Assembly: GCA_949710005.1 (NCBI GenBank)
Contig: OX453279.1
Coordinates: 16,307,756-16,371,755, forward strand
Reading direction: 5' to 3'
DNA: 64,000 nt
From: Ricordea florida
Taxonomy: Eukaryota > Cnidaria > Anthozoa > Corallimorpharia > Ricordeidae
In this document: positions 10,792 through 23,235 of the stretch, in pieces
Layout of the letters: every line of letters begins with the position of its first letter
Position numbering within the stretch: position 1 is the stretch's first letter
Position numbers and translations under genes: made by a program
The notes under the pieces: model-generated
Told to the model about the DNA's origin: nothing
Database searches by the model: none
Seen by the model: the letters and a program-made list of their open reading frames with translations, nothing else

Positions 10792-12589
10792 TTATCGAAT
10801 CATTTTGAACGTTTTATCTATATGTTAAAGTAAGTTATAGACTTAGGTTTAGATAACGACTAAAATTTTAATTAAAAACGATTATATTTTAGTTTCATTT
10901 AAGGAAAGAACCTTAAGTTACTACGCATGCGCACATCGACCAATTGACTAAATTCTATAAAATTAAACTTATTCTATCATACCTCGGCCTGCGGAATCTT
11001 TGCAATTCTTAACCTTTGCAGATTTGTAGTATTACGACAGGGCAATATCTACGTAAAAAGTCAAATTGATTGTAATTCTCAATCGTATTGTATTTTGGCT
11101 GTCAAGATATTTGCTTAATTCAGCTAAGTCTGTAGCATACTGCTCAGGCAGTACTCAAGTTCATCAAAGCAGTCCTCATTACACAGATTACTAATGAATA
11201 TGGAATTTTTACCATCTTGTAGCATTTAAAATGTAATTTAAGATCCATTTTAGGTCGTGATTGTAGTCATTTTTAAAGACAAGATACAATACCAAGGAGA
11301 GGGTTCCAAGGAAGCTCAGCCTTACAGATTTTTGTCAAAACATCATATAAGAGATTGTATGGGCAGAAGGACCGTTATCTAGGGTGTAAGTTATCGAATT
11401 ATTTGGAACGTTTTATCTATATGTTAGAGTAAGTTATAGACTTAGGTTTAGATAACGACTAAAATTTTAATTAAAAACGATTATATTTTCATGTCATTTA
11501 AGGAAAGAACTTTAAGTTACTACGCATGCGCACATCGACCAATTGCCTAAATGCTATAAAATTAAACTTATTCTATCATACCTCGGCCTGCGGAATCTTT
11601 GCAATTCTTAACCTTTGCAGATTTCTAGTATTACGACAGGGCAATATCTACGTAAAAAGTCAAATTGATTGTAATTCTCAATCGTATTGTATTTTGGCTG
11701 TCAAGATATTTGCTTAAGGCAGCTAAGTCTGTAGCATACTGCTCAGACAGTACTCAAGTTCATCAAATCAGTATTAGTTACACAGATTAGTAATGAACAA
11801 GCAATTTTTACCATCTTGTAGCATTTAAAATGTAATTTAAGATCCATTTTATGTCGTGATTGTAGTCATTTTTAAAGACAAGATACAATACCAAGGAGAG
11901 GGTTCCAAGGAAGCTCAGCCTTACAGATTTTTGTCAAAACATCATAAAAGAGATTGTATGGGAAGAAGGACCGTTATCTAGGGGTGTAAGTTATCGAATC
12001 ATTTTGAACGTTTTATCTATATGTTAGAGTATGTTATAGACTTAGGTTTAGATAACGACTAAAATTTTAATTGCAATGATTATATTTTCATGCCATTTAA
12101 GGAAAGAACTTTAATTTACTTCGCATGCGCACATCGACCAATTGCCTAAATTCTATAAAATTAAACTTATTCTATCATACCTCGGCCTTCAAAATCTTTG
12201 CAATTCTTAACCTTTGCAAATTTCTAGTATTACGACAGGGCAATATCTACGTAAAAAGTCAAATTGATTGTAATTCTCAATCGTATTGTATTTTGGCTGT
12301 CAAGATATTTGCTTAAGGTAGCAAAGTCTGTAGCATACTGCTCACACAGTACTCAAGATCATCAAATCAGTCCTCATTACACAGATTACTAATGAACATG
12401 TATTTTTTACCATCTTGTAGCATTTAAAATGTAATTTAAAATCCATTTTATGTCGTGATTGTAGTCATTTTTAAAGACAAGATGCAATACCAAGGAGAGG
12501 GTTGCAACGAAGCTCAGCCTTACAGATTTTTGTCAAAAAATTATATAAGAGATTGTATGCGCAGAAGGACCGTCATCTAGGGGTGTAAG
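10792..12589 (+). repeat. Monomers M19-M21 (A-A-B), M19 with a nonsense change
   Basis: Units start at 10792, 11391 and 11991. M19 has AATTGACTAA in place of AATTGCCTAA, giving TGA at codon 7 of the frame (10945-10947). M20 has AATGCTATAAAATT (Ser10 to Ala), shared with M38, and a 3' half like M5. M21 is type B with CCTTCAAAATC, and its 3' end has GATGCAATACC, GTTGCAACG and GTATGCGCAG, which reappear in the 3' half of M35. Confidence 0.88.
10945..10947 (+). other. Nonsense codon in the M19 frame
   Basis: AATTGACTAA gives TGA at codon 7 of the monomer frame where other units read TGC. It is private to M19. Confidence 0.9.
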
Positions 12590-13189
12590 TTATCGAATCA
12601 TTTTGAACGTTTTATCTATATGTTAGAGTAAGTTATAGACTTAGGTTTATATAACGACTAAAATTTTAATTAAAAACGATTATATTTTAGTGTCATTTAA
12701 GGAAAGAACTTTAAGTTAATACGCATGCGCACATCGACCAATTGCCTAAATTCTATCAAATTAAACTTATTCTATCATACCTCGGCCTGCGGAATCCTTG
12801 CAATTCTTAACCTTTGCAGATTTGTAGTATTACGACAGGGCAATATCTACGTAAAAAGTCAAATTGATTGTAATTCTCAATCGTATTGTATTTTGGCTGT
12901 CAAGATATTTGCTTAAGGCAGCTAAGTCTGTAGCATACTGCTCATACAGTACTCAAGTTCATCAAATCAGTATTAGTTACACAGATTAGTAATGAACATG
13001 CAATTTTTACCATCTTGTAGCATTTAAAATGTAATTTAAGATCCATTTTATGTCGTGATTGTAGTCATTTTTAAAGACAAGATACAATACCAAGGAGAGG
13101 GTTCCAAGGAAGCTCAGCCTTACAGATTTTTGTCAAAACATCATATAAGAGATTGTATGGGAAGAAGGACCGTTATCTAGGGGTGTAAG
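12590..13189 (+). repeat. Monomer M22, type A
   Basis: M22 has GGTTTATATAACG, AAGTTAATACGC and GGAATCCTTGC. M36 shares its 5' half 8248 bp downstream. Its variant GCTCATACAGTACTC is found again only in M38 among the units I compared, so M22's two halves now have separate best partners. Confidence 0.88.
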
Positions 13190-16100
13190 TTATCGAATCA
13201 TTTTGAACGTTTTATCTATATGTTAGAGTATGTTATAGACTTAGGTTTAGATAACGACTCAAATTTTAATTGCAACGATTATATTTTCATGTGATTTAAG
13301 GAAAGAACTTTAATTTACTTCGCATGCGCACATCGACCAATTGCCTAAATTCTATAAAATTAAACTTACTCTATCATACCTCGGCCTGCAAAATCTTTGC
13401 AATTCTTAACCTTTGCAAATTTCTAGTATTACGACAGGGCAATATCTACGTAAAAAGTCAAATTGATTGTAATTCTCAATCGTATTGTATTTTGGCTGTC
13501 AAGATATTTGCTTAAGGCAGCTAAGTCTGTAGCATACTGCTCAGACAGTACTCAAGTTCATCAAATCAGTCCTCATTACACAGATTACTAATGAACATGT
13601 AATTTTTACCATCTTGTAGCATTTAAAATGTAATTTAAAATCCATTTTATGTCGTGATTGTAGTCATTTTTAAAGACAAGATACAATACCAAGGAGAGGG
13701 TTCCAAGGAAGCTCAGCCTTACAGATTTTTGTCAAAACATTATATAAGAGATTGTATGGGCAGAAGTACCGTCATCTATTGGTGTAAGTTATCGAATGAT
13801 TTTGAACGTTTTATCTATATGTTAGAGTAAGTTATAGACTTAGGTTTAGATAACGACTAAAATTTTAATTAAAAACGATTATATTTTCATGTCATTTAAG
13901 GAAAGAACTTTAAGTTACTACGCATGCGCACATCGACTAATTGCCTAAATTCTATCAAATTAAACTTATTCTATCATACCTCGGCCTGCGGAATCTTTGC
14001 AATTCTTAACCTTTGCAGATTTGTAGTATTACGACAGGGCAATATCTACGTAAAAAGTCAAATTGATTTTAATTCTCAATCGTATTGTATTTTGGCTGTC
14101 AAGATATTTGCTTAATTCAGCTAAGTCTGTAGCATACTGCTCAGACAGTACTCAAGTTCATCAAAGCAGTCCTTTTTACACAGATTACTAATGAACATGT
14201 AATTTTTACCATCTTGTAGCATTTAAAATGTAATTTAAGATCCATTTTAGGTCGTGATTGTAGTCATTTTTAAAGACAAGATACAATACCAAGGAGAGGG
14301 TTCCAAGGAAGCTCAGCCTTACAGATTTTTGTCAAAACATCATATAAGAGATTGTATGGGAAGAAGGACCGTTATCTAGGGGTGTAAGTTATCGAATCAT
14401 TTTGAACGTTTTATCTATATGTTAGAGTATGTTATAGACTTAGGTTTAGATAACGACTCAAATTTTAATTGCAACGATTATATTTTCATGTGATTTAAGG
14501 AAAGAACTTTAATTTACTTCGCATGCGCACATCGACCAATTGCCTAAATTCTATAAAATTAAACTTACTCTATCATACCTCGGCCTGCAAAATCTTTGCA
14601 ATTCTTAACCTTTGCAAATTTCTAGTATTACGACAGGGCAATATCTACGTAAAAAGTCAAATTGATTGTAATTCTCAATCGTATTGTATTTTGGCTGTCA
14701 AGATATTTGCTTAAGGCAGCTAAGTCTGTAGCATACTGCTCAGACAGTACTCAAGTTCATCAAATCAGTCCTCATTACACAGATTACTAATGAACATGTA
14801 ATTTTTACCATCTTGTAGCATTTAAAATGTAATTTAAAATCCATTTTATGTCGTGATTGTAGTCATTTTTAAAGACAAGATACAATACCAAGGAGAGGGT
14901 TGCAAGGAAGCTCAGCCTTACAGATTTTTGTCAAAACATTATATAAGAGATTGTATGGGCAGAAGTACCGTCATCTAGGGGTGTAAGTTATCGAATGATT
15001 TTGAACGTTTTATCTATATGTTAGAGTAAGTTATAGACTTAGGTTTAGATAACGACTAAAATTTTAATTAAAAACGATTATATTTTCATGTCCTTTAAGG
15101 AAAGAACTTTAAGTTACTAAGCATGCGCACATCGACTAATTGCCTAAATTCTATCAAATTAAACTTATTCTATCATACCTCGGCCTGCGGAATCTTTGCA
15201 ATTCTTAACCTTTGCAGATTTGTAGTATTACGACAGGGCAATATCTACGTAAAAAGTCAAATTGATTGTAATTCTCAATCGTATTGTATTTTGGCTGTCA
15301 AGATATTTGCTTAATTCAGCTAAGTCTGTAGCATACTGCTCAGACAGTACTCAAGTTCATCAAAGCAGCCCTTTTTACACAGATTACTAATGAACATGCA
15401 ATTTTTACCATCTTGTAGCATTTAAAATGTAATTTAAGATCCATTTTAGGTCGTGATTGTAGTCATTTTTAAAGACAAGATACAATACCAAGGAGAGGGT
15501 TGCAAGGAAGCTCAGCCTTAAAGATTTTTGTCAAAACATCATATAAGACATTGTATGGGCAGAAGGACCGTCATCTAGGGGTGTAAGTTATCGAATCATT
15601 TTGAACGTTTTATCTATATGTTAGAGTATGTTATAGACTTAGGTTTAGATAACGACTAAAATTTTAATTGCAACGATTATATTTTCATGTCATTTAAGGA
15701 AAGAACTTTAATTTACTTCGCATGCGCACATCGACCAATTGCCTAAATTCTATAAAATTAAACTTATTCTATCATACCTCGGCCTGCAAAATCTTAGCAA
15801 TTCTTAACCTTTGCAAATTTCTAGTATTACGACAGGGCAATATCTACGTAAAAAGTCAAATTGATTGTAATTCTCAATCGTATTGTATTTTGGCTGTCAA
15901 GATATTTGCTTAAGGCAGCTAAGTCTGTAGCATACTGCTCAGACAGTACTCAAGTTCATCAAATCAGTATTCATTACACAGATTAGTAATAAACATGTAA
16001 TTTTTACCATCTTGTAGCATTTAAAATTTAATTTAAAATCCATTTTATGTCGTGATTGTAGTCATTTTTAAAGACAAGATACAATACCAAGGAGAGGGTT

Positions 16101-16786
16101 GCAAGGAAGCTCAGCCTTACAGATTTTTGTCAAAACATTATATAAGAGATTGTATGGGCAGAAGTACCGTCATCTAGGGGTGTAAGTTATCTAATCATTT
16201 TGAACGTTTTATCTATATGTTAGAGTAAGTTATAGACTTAGGTTTAGATAACGACTAAAATTTTAATTAAAAACGATTATATTTTCATGTCATTTAAGGA
16301 AAGAACTTTAAGTTACTACGCATGCGCACATCGAGTAATTGCCTAAATTCTATCAAATTAAACTTATTCTATCATACCTCGGCCTGCGGAATCTTTGCAA
16401 TTCTTAACCTTTGCAGATTTGTAGTATTACCACAGGGCTATATCTACGTAAAAAGTCAAATTGATTGTAATTCTCAATCGTATTGTATTTTGGCTGTCAA
16501 GATATTTGCTTAAGGCAGCTTAGTCTGTAGCATACTGCTCAGACAGTACTCAAGTTCATCAAATCAGTCCGCATTACACAGATTACTAATGAACATGCAA
16601 TTTTTACCATCTTATAGCATTTAAAATGTAATTTAAAATCCATTTTAGGTCGTGATTGTAGTCATTTTTAAAGACAAGATACAATACTAAGGAGAGGGTT
16701 GCAAGGAAGCTCAGCCTTACAGATTTTTGTCAAAACATCATATAAGAGATTGTATGGGCAGAAGGACCGTCATCTAGGGGTGTAAG
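13190..16786 (+). repeat. Monomers M23-M28, regular B-A dimers of 1199 bp
   Basis: Units start at 13190, 13789, 14389, 14988, 15588 and 16187, and strictly alternate type B and type A. M23 and M25 share CTTACTCTATC (Phe16 to Leu) and ATGTGATTTAAGG. M24 has Phe49. M26 has TACTAAGCATGCG and GTCCTTTAAGG. M27 has CTTAGCAATTC and TAATAAACATG. M28 has ATCGAGTAATTG, GGGCTATATC and CAGTCCGCATT. The same order returns in M39-M44, offset 9446-9447 bp. Confidence 0.92.
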
Positions 16787-17241
16787 TTATCGAATCATTT
16801 TGAACGTTTTATCTATATGTTAGAGTAAGTTATAGACTTAGGTTTAGATAACGACTAAAATTTTAATTAAAAACGATTTTATTTTCATGTCATTTAAGGA
16901 AAGAACTTTAAGTTACTACGCATGCGCACATCGACATATTGCCTAAATTCTATAACATAAAACTTATTCTACCATACCTCGCCCTCATACTGCTCAGACA
17001 GTACTCAAGTTCATCAAATCAGTATTCATTACACAGATTACTAATGAACATGCAATTTTTACCATCTTGTAGCATTTAAAATGTAATTTAAAATCCATTT
17101 TAGGTCGTGATTGTAGTCATTTTTAAAGACAAGATACATTACCAAGGAGAGGGTTGCAAGGAAGCTCAGCCTTACAGAGTTTTGCCAAAACATCATATAA
17201 GACATTGTATGGGCAGAAGGACCGTCATCTAGGGGTGTAAG
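16787..17241 (+). repeat. Monomer M29, 455 bp, internal deletion of about 145 bp
   Basis: The unit reads normally to CATACCTCGCCCT and then jumps to CATACTGCTCAGACAG, joining near 16985/16986. It lacks the second two-thirds of the 63-codon frame and the sequence just after it. The flanks show no obvious microhomology. The 5' part carries ACATATTGCC, TATAACATAAAAC and CGATTTTATTTT like M45, while the join itself (CTACCATACC) matches the other deleted unit, M53, so M29 looks like a recombinant of the two. Confidence 0.95.
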
Positions 17242-20200
17242 TTATCGAATCATTTTGAACGTTTTATCTATATGTTAGAGTATGTTAAAGACTTAGCTTT
17301 AGATAACGACTAAAATTTTAATTGCAACGATTATATTTTCATGTCATTTAAGGAAAGAACTTTAAGTTACTACGCATGCGCACATCGACCAATTGCCTAA
17401 ATTCTATAAAATTAAACTTATTCTATCATACCTCGGCCTGCAAAATCTTTGCAATTCTTAACCTTTGCAAATTTCTAGTGTTACGACAGGGCAATATCTA
17501 CGTAAAAAAACAAATTGATTGTAATTCTCAATCGTATTGTATTTTGGCTGTCAAGATATTTGCTTAAGGTAGCTAAGACTGTAGCATACTGCTCAGACAG
17601 TACTCAAGTTCATCAAATCAGTCCTCATTACACAGATTACTAATGAACATGTAATTTTTACCATCTTGTAGCATTTAAAATTTAATTTAAAATCCATTTT
17701 AGGTCGTGATTGTAGTCATTTTTAAAGACAAGATACAATACCAAGGAGAGGGTTGCAAGAAAGCTCAGCCTTACAGATTTTTGTCAAAACATCATATAAG
17801 AGATTTGTATGGGCAGAAGGACCGTCATCTAGGGGTGTAAGTTATCGAATCATTTTGAACGTCTTATCTATATGTTAGAGTAAGTTATAGACTTAGGTTT
17901 AGATAACGACTAAAATTTTCATTGCAACGATTATATTTTCATGTCATTTAAGGAAAGAACTTTAAGTTACTACGCATGCGCACATCGACCAATTGCCTAA
18001 ATTCTATAAAATTAAACTTATTCTATCATACCTCGGCCTGCGGAATCTTTGCAATTCTTAACCTTTGCAGATTTGTAGTATTACGATAGGGCAATATCTA
18101 CGTAAAAAGTCAAATTCATTGTAATTCTCAATCGTATTGTATTTTGGCTGTCAAGATATTTGCTTAATTCAGCTAAGTCTGTAGCATACTGCTCAGACAG
18201 TACTCAAGTTCATCAAAGCAGTCCTTATTACACAGATTACTAATGAACATGCAATTTTTACCATCTTGTAGCATTTAAAATTTAATTTAAAATCCATTTT
18301 AGGTCGTGATTGTAGTCATTTTTAAAGACAAGATACAATACCAAGGAGAGGGTTGCAAGGAAGCTCAGCCTTACAGATTTTTGTCAAAACATCATATAAG
18401 AGATTGTATGGGAAGAAGGACCGTTATCTAGGGGTGTAAGTTATCGAATCATTTTGAACGTTTTATCTATATGTTAGAGTATGTTATAGACTTAGGTTTA
18501 GATAACGACTAAAATTTTAATTGCAACGATTATATTTTCATGTCATTTAAGGAAAGAACTTTAAGATACTACGCATGCGCACATCGACATATTGCCTAAA
18601 TTCTATAAAATTAAACTTATTCTATCATACCTCGACCTGCGGAATATTTGCAATTCTTAACCTTTGCAGATTTCTAGTATTACGACAAGGCAATATCTAC
18701 GTAAAAAGTCAAATTGATTTTAATTCTCAATCGTATTGTATTTTGGCTGTCAAGATATTTGCTTAAGGCAGCTAAGTCTGTAGCATACTGCCCAGGCAGT
18801 ACTCAAGTTCATCAAAGCAGTCCTTATTACACAGATTACTAATGAACATGCAATTTTTACCATCTTGTAGCATTTAAAATGTAATTTAAAATCCATTTTA
18901 GGTCGTGATTGTAGTCATTTTTAAAGACAAGATACAATACCAAGGCGAGGGTTGCAAGGAAGCTCAGCCTTACAGATTTTTGTCAAAACATCATATAAGA
19001 GATTGTATGGGGAGAAGGACCGTCATCTAGGGGTGTAAGTTATCGAATCATTTTGAACGTTTTATCTATATGTTACAGTAAGTTATAGACTTAGGTTTAG
19101 ATAACGACTAAAATTTTAATTGCAACGATTATATTTTCATGTCATTTAAGGAAAGAACTTTAAGTTACTACGCATGCGCAAATCGACCAATTGCCTAAGT
19201 TCTATCAAATTAAACTTATTCTATCATACCTCGGCCTGCGGAATCTTTTCAATTCTTAACCTTTGCAGATTTCTAGTATTACGACAGGGCAATATCTACG
19301 TAAAAAGTCAAATTGATTGTAATTCTCAATCGTATTGTATTTTGGCTGTCAAGATATTTGCTTAAGGCAGCTAAGTCTGTAGCATACTGCTCAGACAGTA
19401 CTCAAGTTCATCAAATCAGTATTCATTACACAGATTAGTAATGAACATGCAATTTTTACCATCTTGTAGCATTTAAAATGTAATTTAAGATCCATTTTAG
19501 GTCGTGATTGTAGTCATTTTTAAAGACAAGATACAATACCAAGGAGAGGGTTGCAAGGAAGCTCAGCCTTACAGATTTTTGTCAAAACATCATATAAGAG
19601 ATTGTATGGGCAGAAGGACCGTCATCTAGGGGTGTAAGTTATCGAATTATTTTGAACGTGTTATCTATATGTTAGAGTAAGTTATAGACTTAGGTTTAGA
19701 TAACAACTAAAATTTTAATTAAAAACGATTATATTTTCATGTCATTTAAGGAAAGAACTTTAAGTTACTACGCATGCGCACATCGACCAATTGCCTAAAT
19801 TCTATAAAATTAAACTTATTCTATCATACCTCGGCCTGCGGAATCTTTGCAATTCTTAATCTTTGCAGATTTGTAGTATTACGACAAGGCATTATCTACG
19901 TAAAAAGTCAAATTGATTGTAATTCTCAATCGTATTGTATTTTGGCAGTCAAGATATTTGCTTAAGGCAGCTAAGTCTGTAGCATACTGCTTAGACAGTA
20001 CTCAAGTTATTCATATCAGTCCTTATTACACAGATTACTAATGAACATGCAATTTTTACCATCTTGTAGCATTTGAAATGTTACTTTAAATCGATTTTAT
20101 GTCGTGATTGTAGTCATTTTTAAAGACAAGATACAATACCAAGGAGAGGGTTGCAAGGAAGCTCAGCCTTACAGAGTTTTGTCAAAACGTCATATAAGAC

Positions 20201-20837
20201 ATTGTATGGGCTGAAGGACCGTCATCTAGGGGTGTAAGTTATCGAATCATTTTGAACGTTTTATCTATATGTTAGAGTATGTTATAGACTTAGGTTTAGA
20301 TAACGACTAAAATTTTAATTGCAACGATTATATTTTCATGTCATTTAAGGAAAGAACTTTAAGTTACTACGCATGCGCATATCGACCAATTGCCTAAGTT
20401 CTATAAAATTAAAATTATTCTATCATACCTCGGCCTGCGGAATATTTGCAATTCTTAACCTTTGCAGATTTCTAGTATTACGACAGGGCAATATCTACGT
20501 AAAAAGTCAAATTGATTGTAATTCTCAATCGTATTGTATTTTGGCTGTCAAGATATTTGCTTAAGGCAGCTAAGTCTGTAGCATACTGCTCAGACAGTAC
20601 TCAAGTTCATCAAATCAGTATTCATTACACAGATTAGTAATGAACATGCAATTTTTACCATCTTGTAGCATTTAAAATGTAATTTAAAATCCATTTTATG
20701 TCGTGATTGTAGTCATTTTTAAAGACAAGATGCAATACCAAGGAGAGGGTTGCAACGAAGCTCAGCCTTACAGATTTTTGTCAAAAAATTATATAAGAGA
20801 TTGTATGCGCAGAAGGACCGTCATCTAGGGGTTTAAG
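17242..20837 (+). repeat. Monomers M30-M35, block repeated at M54-M59 (offset 14244 bp)
   Basis: Units start at 17242, 17842, 18441, 19040, 19639 and 20239. M30 has AGTGTTACGAC and an extra T in GAGATTTGTATG (600 bp). M31 has CATTGCAACG after TTTT, and TAG at frame codon 38 (18087-18089). M32 has CTCGACCTGC and the strong hairpin GCCCAGGC. M33 has GCGCAAATCG and CTTTTCAATTC. M34 has AGGCATTATC. M35 has GCGCATATCG and TTAAAATTATTC. All recur in M54-M59 except the TAG and a few single bases. The 3' half of M35 switches to an M21-like sequence, marking the duplication edge. Confidence 0.92.
18087..18089 (+). other. Nonsense codon in the M31 frame
   Basis: CGATAGGGC gives TAG at codon 38 where its duplicate M55 reads CAG. 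The change therefore arose after, or was removed by conversion since, the block duplication. Confidence 0.9.
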
Positions 20838-23235
20838 TTATCGAATCATTTTGAACGTTTTATCTATATGTTAGAGTAAGTTATAGACTTAGGTTTATAT
20901 AACGACTAAAATTTTAATTAAAAACGATTATATTTTAGTGTCATTTAAGGAAAGAACTTTAAGTTAATACGCATGCGCACATCGACCAATTGCCTAAATT
21001 CTATCAAATTAAACTTATTCTATCATACCTCGGCCTGCGGAATCCTTGCAATTCTTAACCTTTGCAGATTTGTAGTATTACGACAGGGCAATATCTACGT
21101 AAAAAGTCAAATTGATTGTAATTCTCAATCGTATTGTATTTTGGCTGTCAAGATATTTGCTTAAGGCAGCTAAGTCTGTAGCATACTGCTCAGACAGTAC
21201 TCAAGTTCATCAAAGCAGTCCTCATTACACAGATTACTAATGAATATGGAATTTTTACCATCTTGTAGCATTTAAAATGTAATTTAAGATCCATTTTAGG
21301 TCGTGATTGTAGTCATTTTTAAAGACAAGATACAATACCAAGGAGAGGGTTCCAAGGAAGCTCAGCCTTACAGATTTTTGTCAAAACATCATATAAGAGA
21401 TTGTGTGGGCAGAAGGACCGTCATCTAATGGTGTAAGTTATCGAATCATTTTGAACGTTTTATCTATATGTTAGAGTAAGTTATAGACTTAGGTTTAGAT
21501 AACGACTAAAATTTTAATTAAAAACGATTATATTTTAGTGTCATTTAAGGAAAGAACTTTAAGTTACTACGCATGCGCACATCGACCAATTGCCTAAATT
21601 CTATAAAATTAAACTTATTCTATCATACCTCGGCCTGCGGAATCTTTAAAATTCTTAACCTTTGCAGATTTGTAGTATTACGACAGGGCAATATCTACGT
21701 AAAAAGTCAAATTGATTGTAATTCTCAATCGTATTGTATTTTGGCTGTCAAGATATTTGCTTAATTCAGCTAAGTCTGTAGAATACTGCTCAGGCAGTAC
21801 TCAAGTTCATCAAAGCAGTCCTCATTACACAGATTACTAATGAATATGGAATTTTTACCATCTTGTAGCATTTAAAATGTAATTTAAGATCCATTTTAGG
21901 TCGTGATTGTAGTCATTTTTAAAGACAAGATACAATACCAAGGAGAGGGTTCCAAGGAAGCTCAGCCTTACAGATTTTTGTCAAAACATCATATAAGAGA
22001 TTGTATGGGCAGAAGGACCGTTATCTAGGGTGTAAGTTATCGAATTATTTTGAACGTTTTATCTATATGTTAGAGTAAGTTATAGACTTAGGTTTAGATA
22101 ACGACTAAAATTTTAATTAAAAACGATTATATTTTCATGTCATTTAAGGAAAGAACTTTAAGTTACTACGCATGCGCACATCGACCAATTGCCTAAATGC
22201 TATAAAATTAAACTTATTCTATCATACCTCGGCCTGCGGAATCTTTGCAATTCTTAACCTTTGCAGATTTCTAGTATTACGACAGGGCAATATCTACGTA
22301 AAAAGTCAAATTGATTGTAATTCTCAATCGTATTGTATTTTGGCTGTCAAGATATTTGCTTAAGGCAGCTAAGTCTGTAGCATACTGCTCATACAGTACT
22401 CAAGTTCATCAAATCAGTATTAGTTACACAGATTAGTAATGAACATGCAATTTTTACCATCTTGTAGCATTTAAAATGTAATTTAAGATCCATTTTATGT
22501 CGTGATTGTAGTCATTTTTAAAGACAAGATACAATACCAAGGAGAGGGTTCCAAGGAAGCTCAGCCTTACAGATTTTTGTCAAAACATCATATAAGAGAT
22601 TGTATGGGCAGAAGGACCGTTATCTAGGGTGTAAGTTATCGAATTATTTTGAACGTTTTATCTATATGTTAGAGTAAGTTATAGACTTAGGTTTAGATAA
22701 CGACTAAAATTTTAATTAAAAACGATTATATTTTCATGTCATTTAAGGAAAGAACTTTAAGTTACTTCGCATGCGCACATCGACCAATTGCCTAAATTCT
22801 ATAAAATTAAACTTACTCTATCATACCTCGGCCTGCAAAATCTTTGCAATTCTTAACCTTTGCAAATTTCTAGTATTACGACAGGGCAATATCTACGTAA
22901 AAAGTCAAATTGATTGTAATTCTCAATCGTATTGTATTTTGGCTGTCAAGATATTTGCTTAAGGCAGCTAAGTCTGTAGCATACTGCTCAGACAGTACTC
23001 AAGTTCATCAAATCAGTCCTCATTACACAGATTACTAATGAACATGTAATTTTTACCATCTTGTAGCATTTAAAATGTAATTTAAAATCCATTTTATGTC
23101 GTGATTGTAGTCATTTTTAAAGACAAGATACAATACCAAGGAGAGGGTTCCAAGGAAGCTCAGCCTTACAGATTTTTGTCAAAACATTATATAAGAGATT
23201 GTATGGGCAGAAGTACCGTCATCTATTGGTGTAAG
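20838..23235 (+). repeat. Monomers M36-M39, patchwork of left-end types
   Basis: Units start at 20838, 21438, 22037 and 22636. M36 starts like M22 and ends like M9. M37 leads into M38 as M19 leads into M20 (CCGTTATCTAGGGTG), and has a private CTTTAAAATTC (Ala26 to Lys). M38 is M20-like at its 5' end and M22-like in its 3' half. M39 has a type A 5' end (AGTAAGTT, TTTTAATTAAAA) joined to a type B body like M23 (CTTACTCTATC, CTGCAAAATC). This region fits repeated out-of-register exchange. Confidence 0.87.

Noticed and set aside
16980..16990. Transposon excision or insertion footprint at the 145-bp deletion
   Set aside because: There is no target-site duplication, terminal inverted repeat or added sequence at the join; it reads as a plain deletion.
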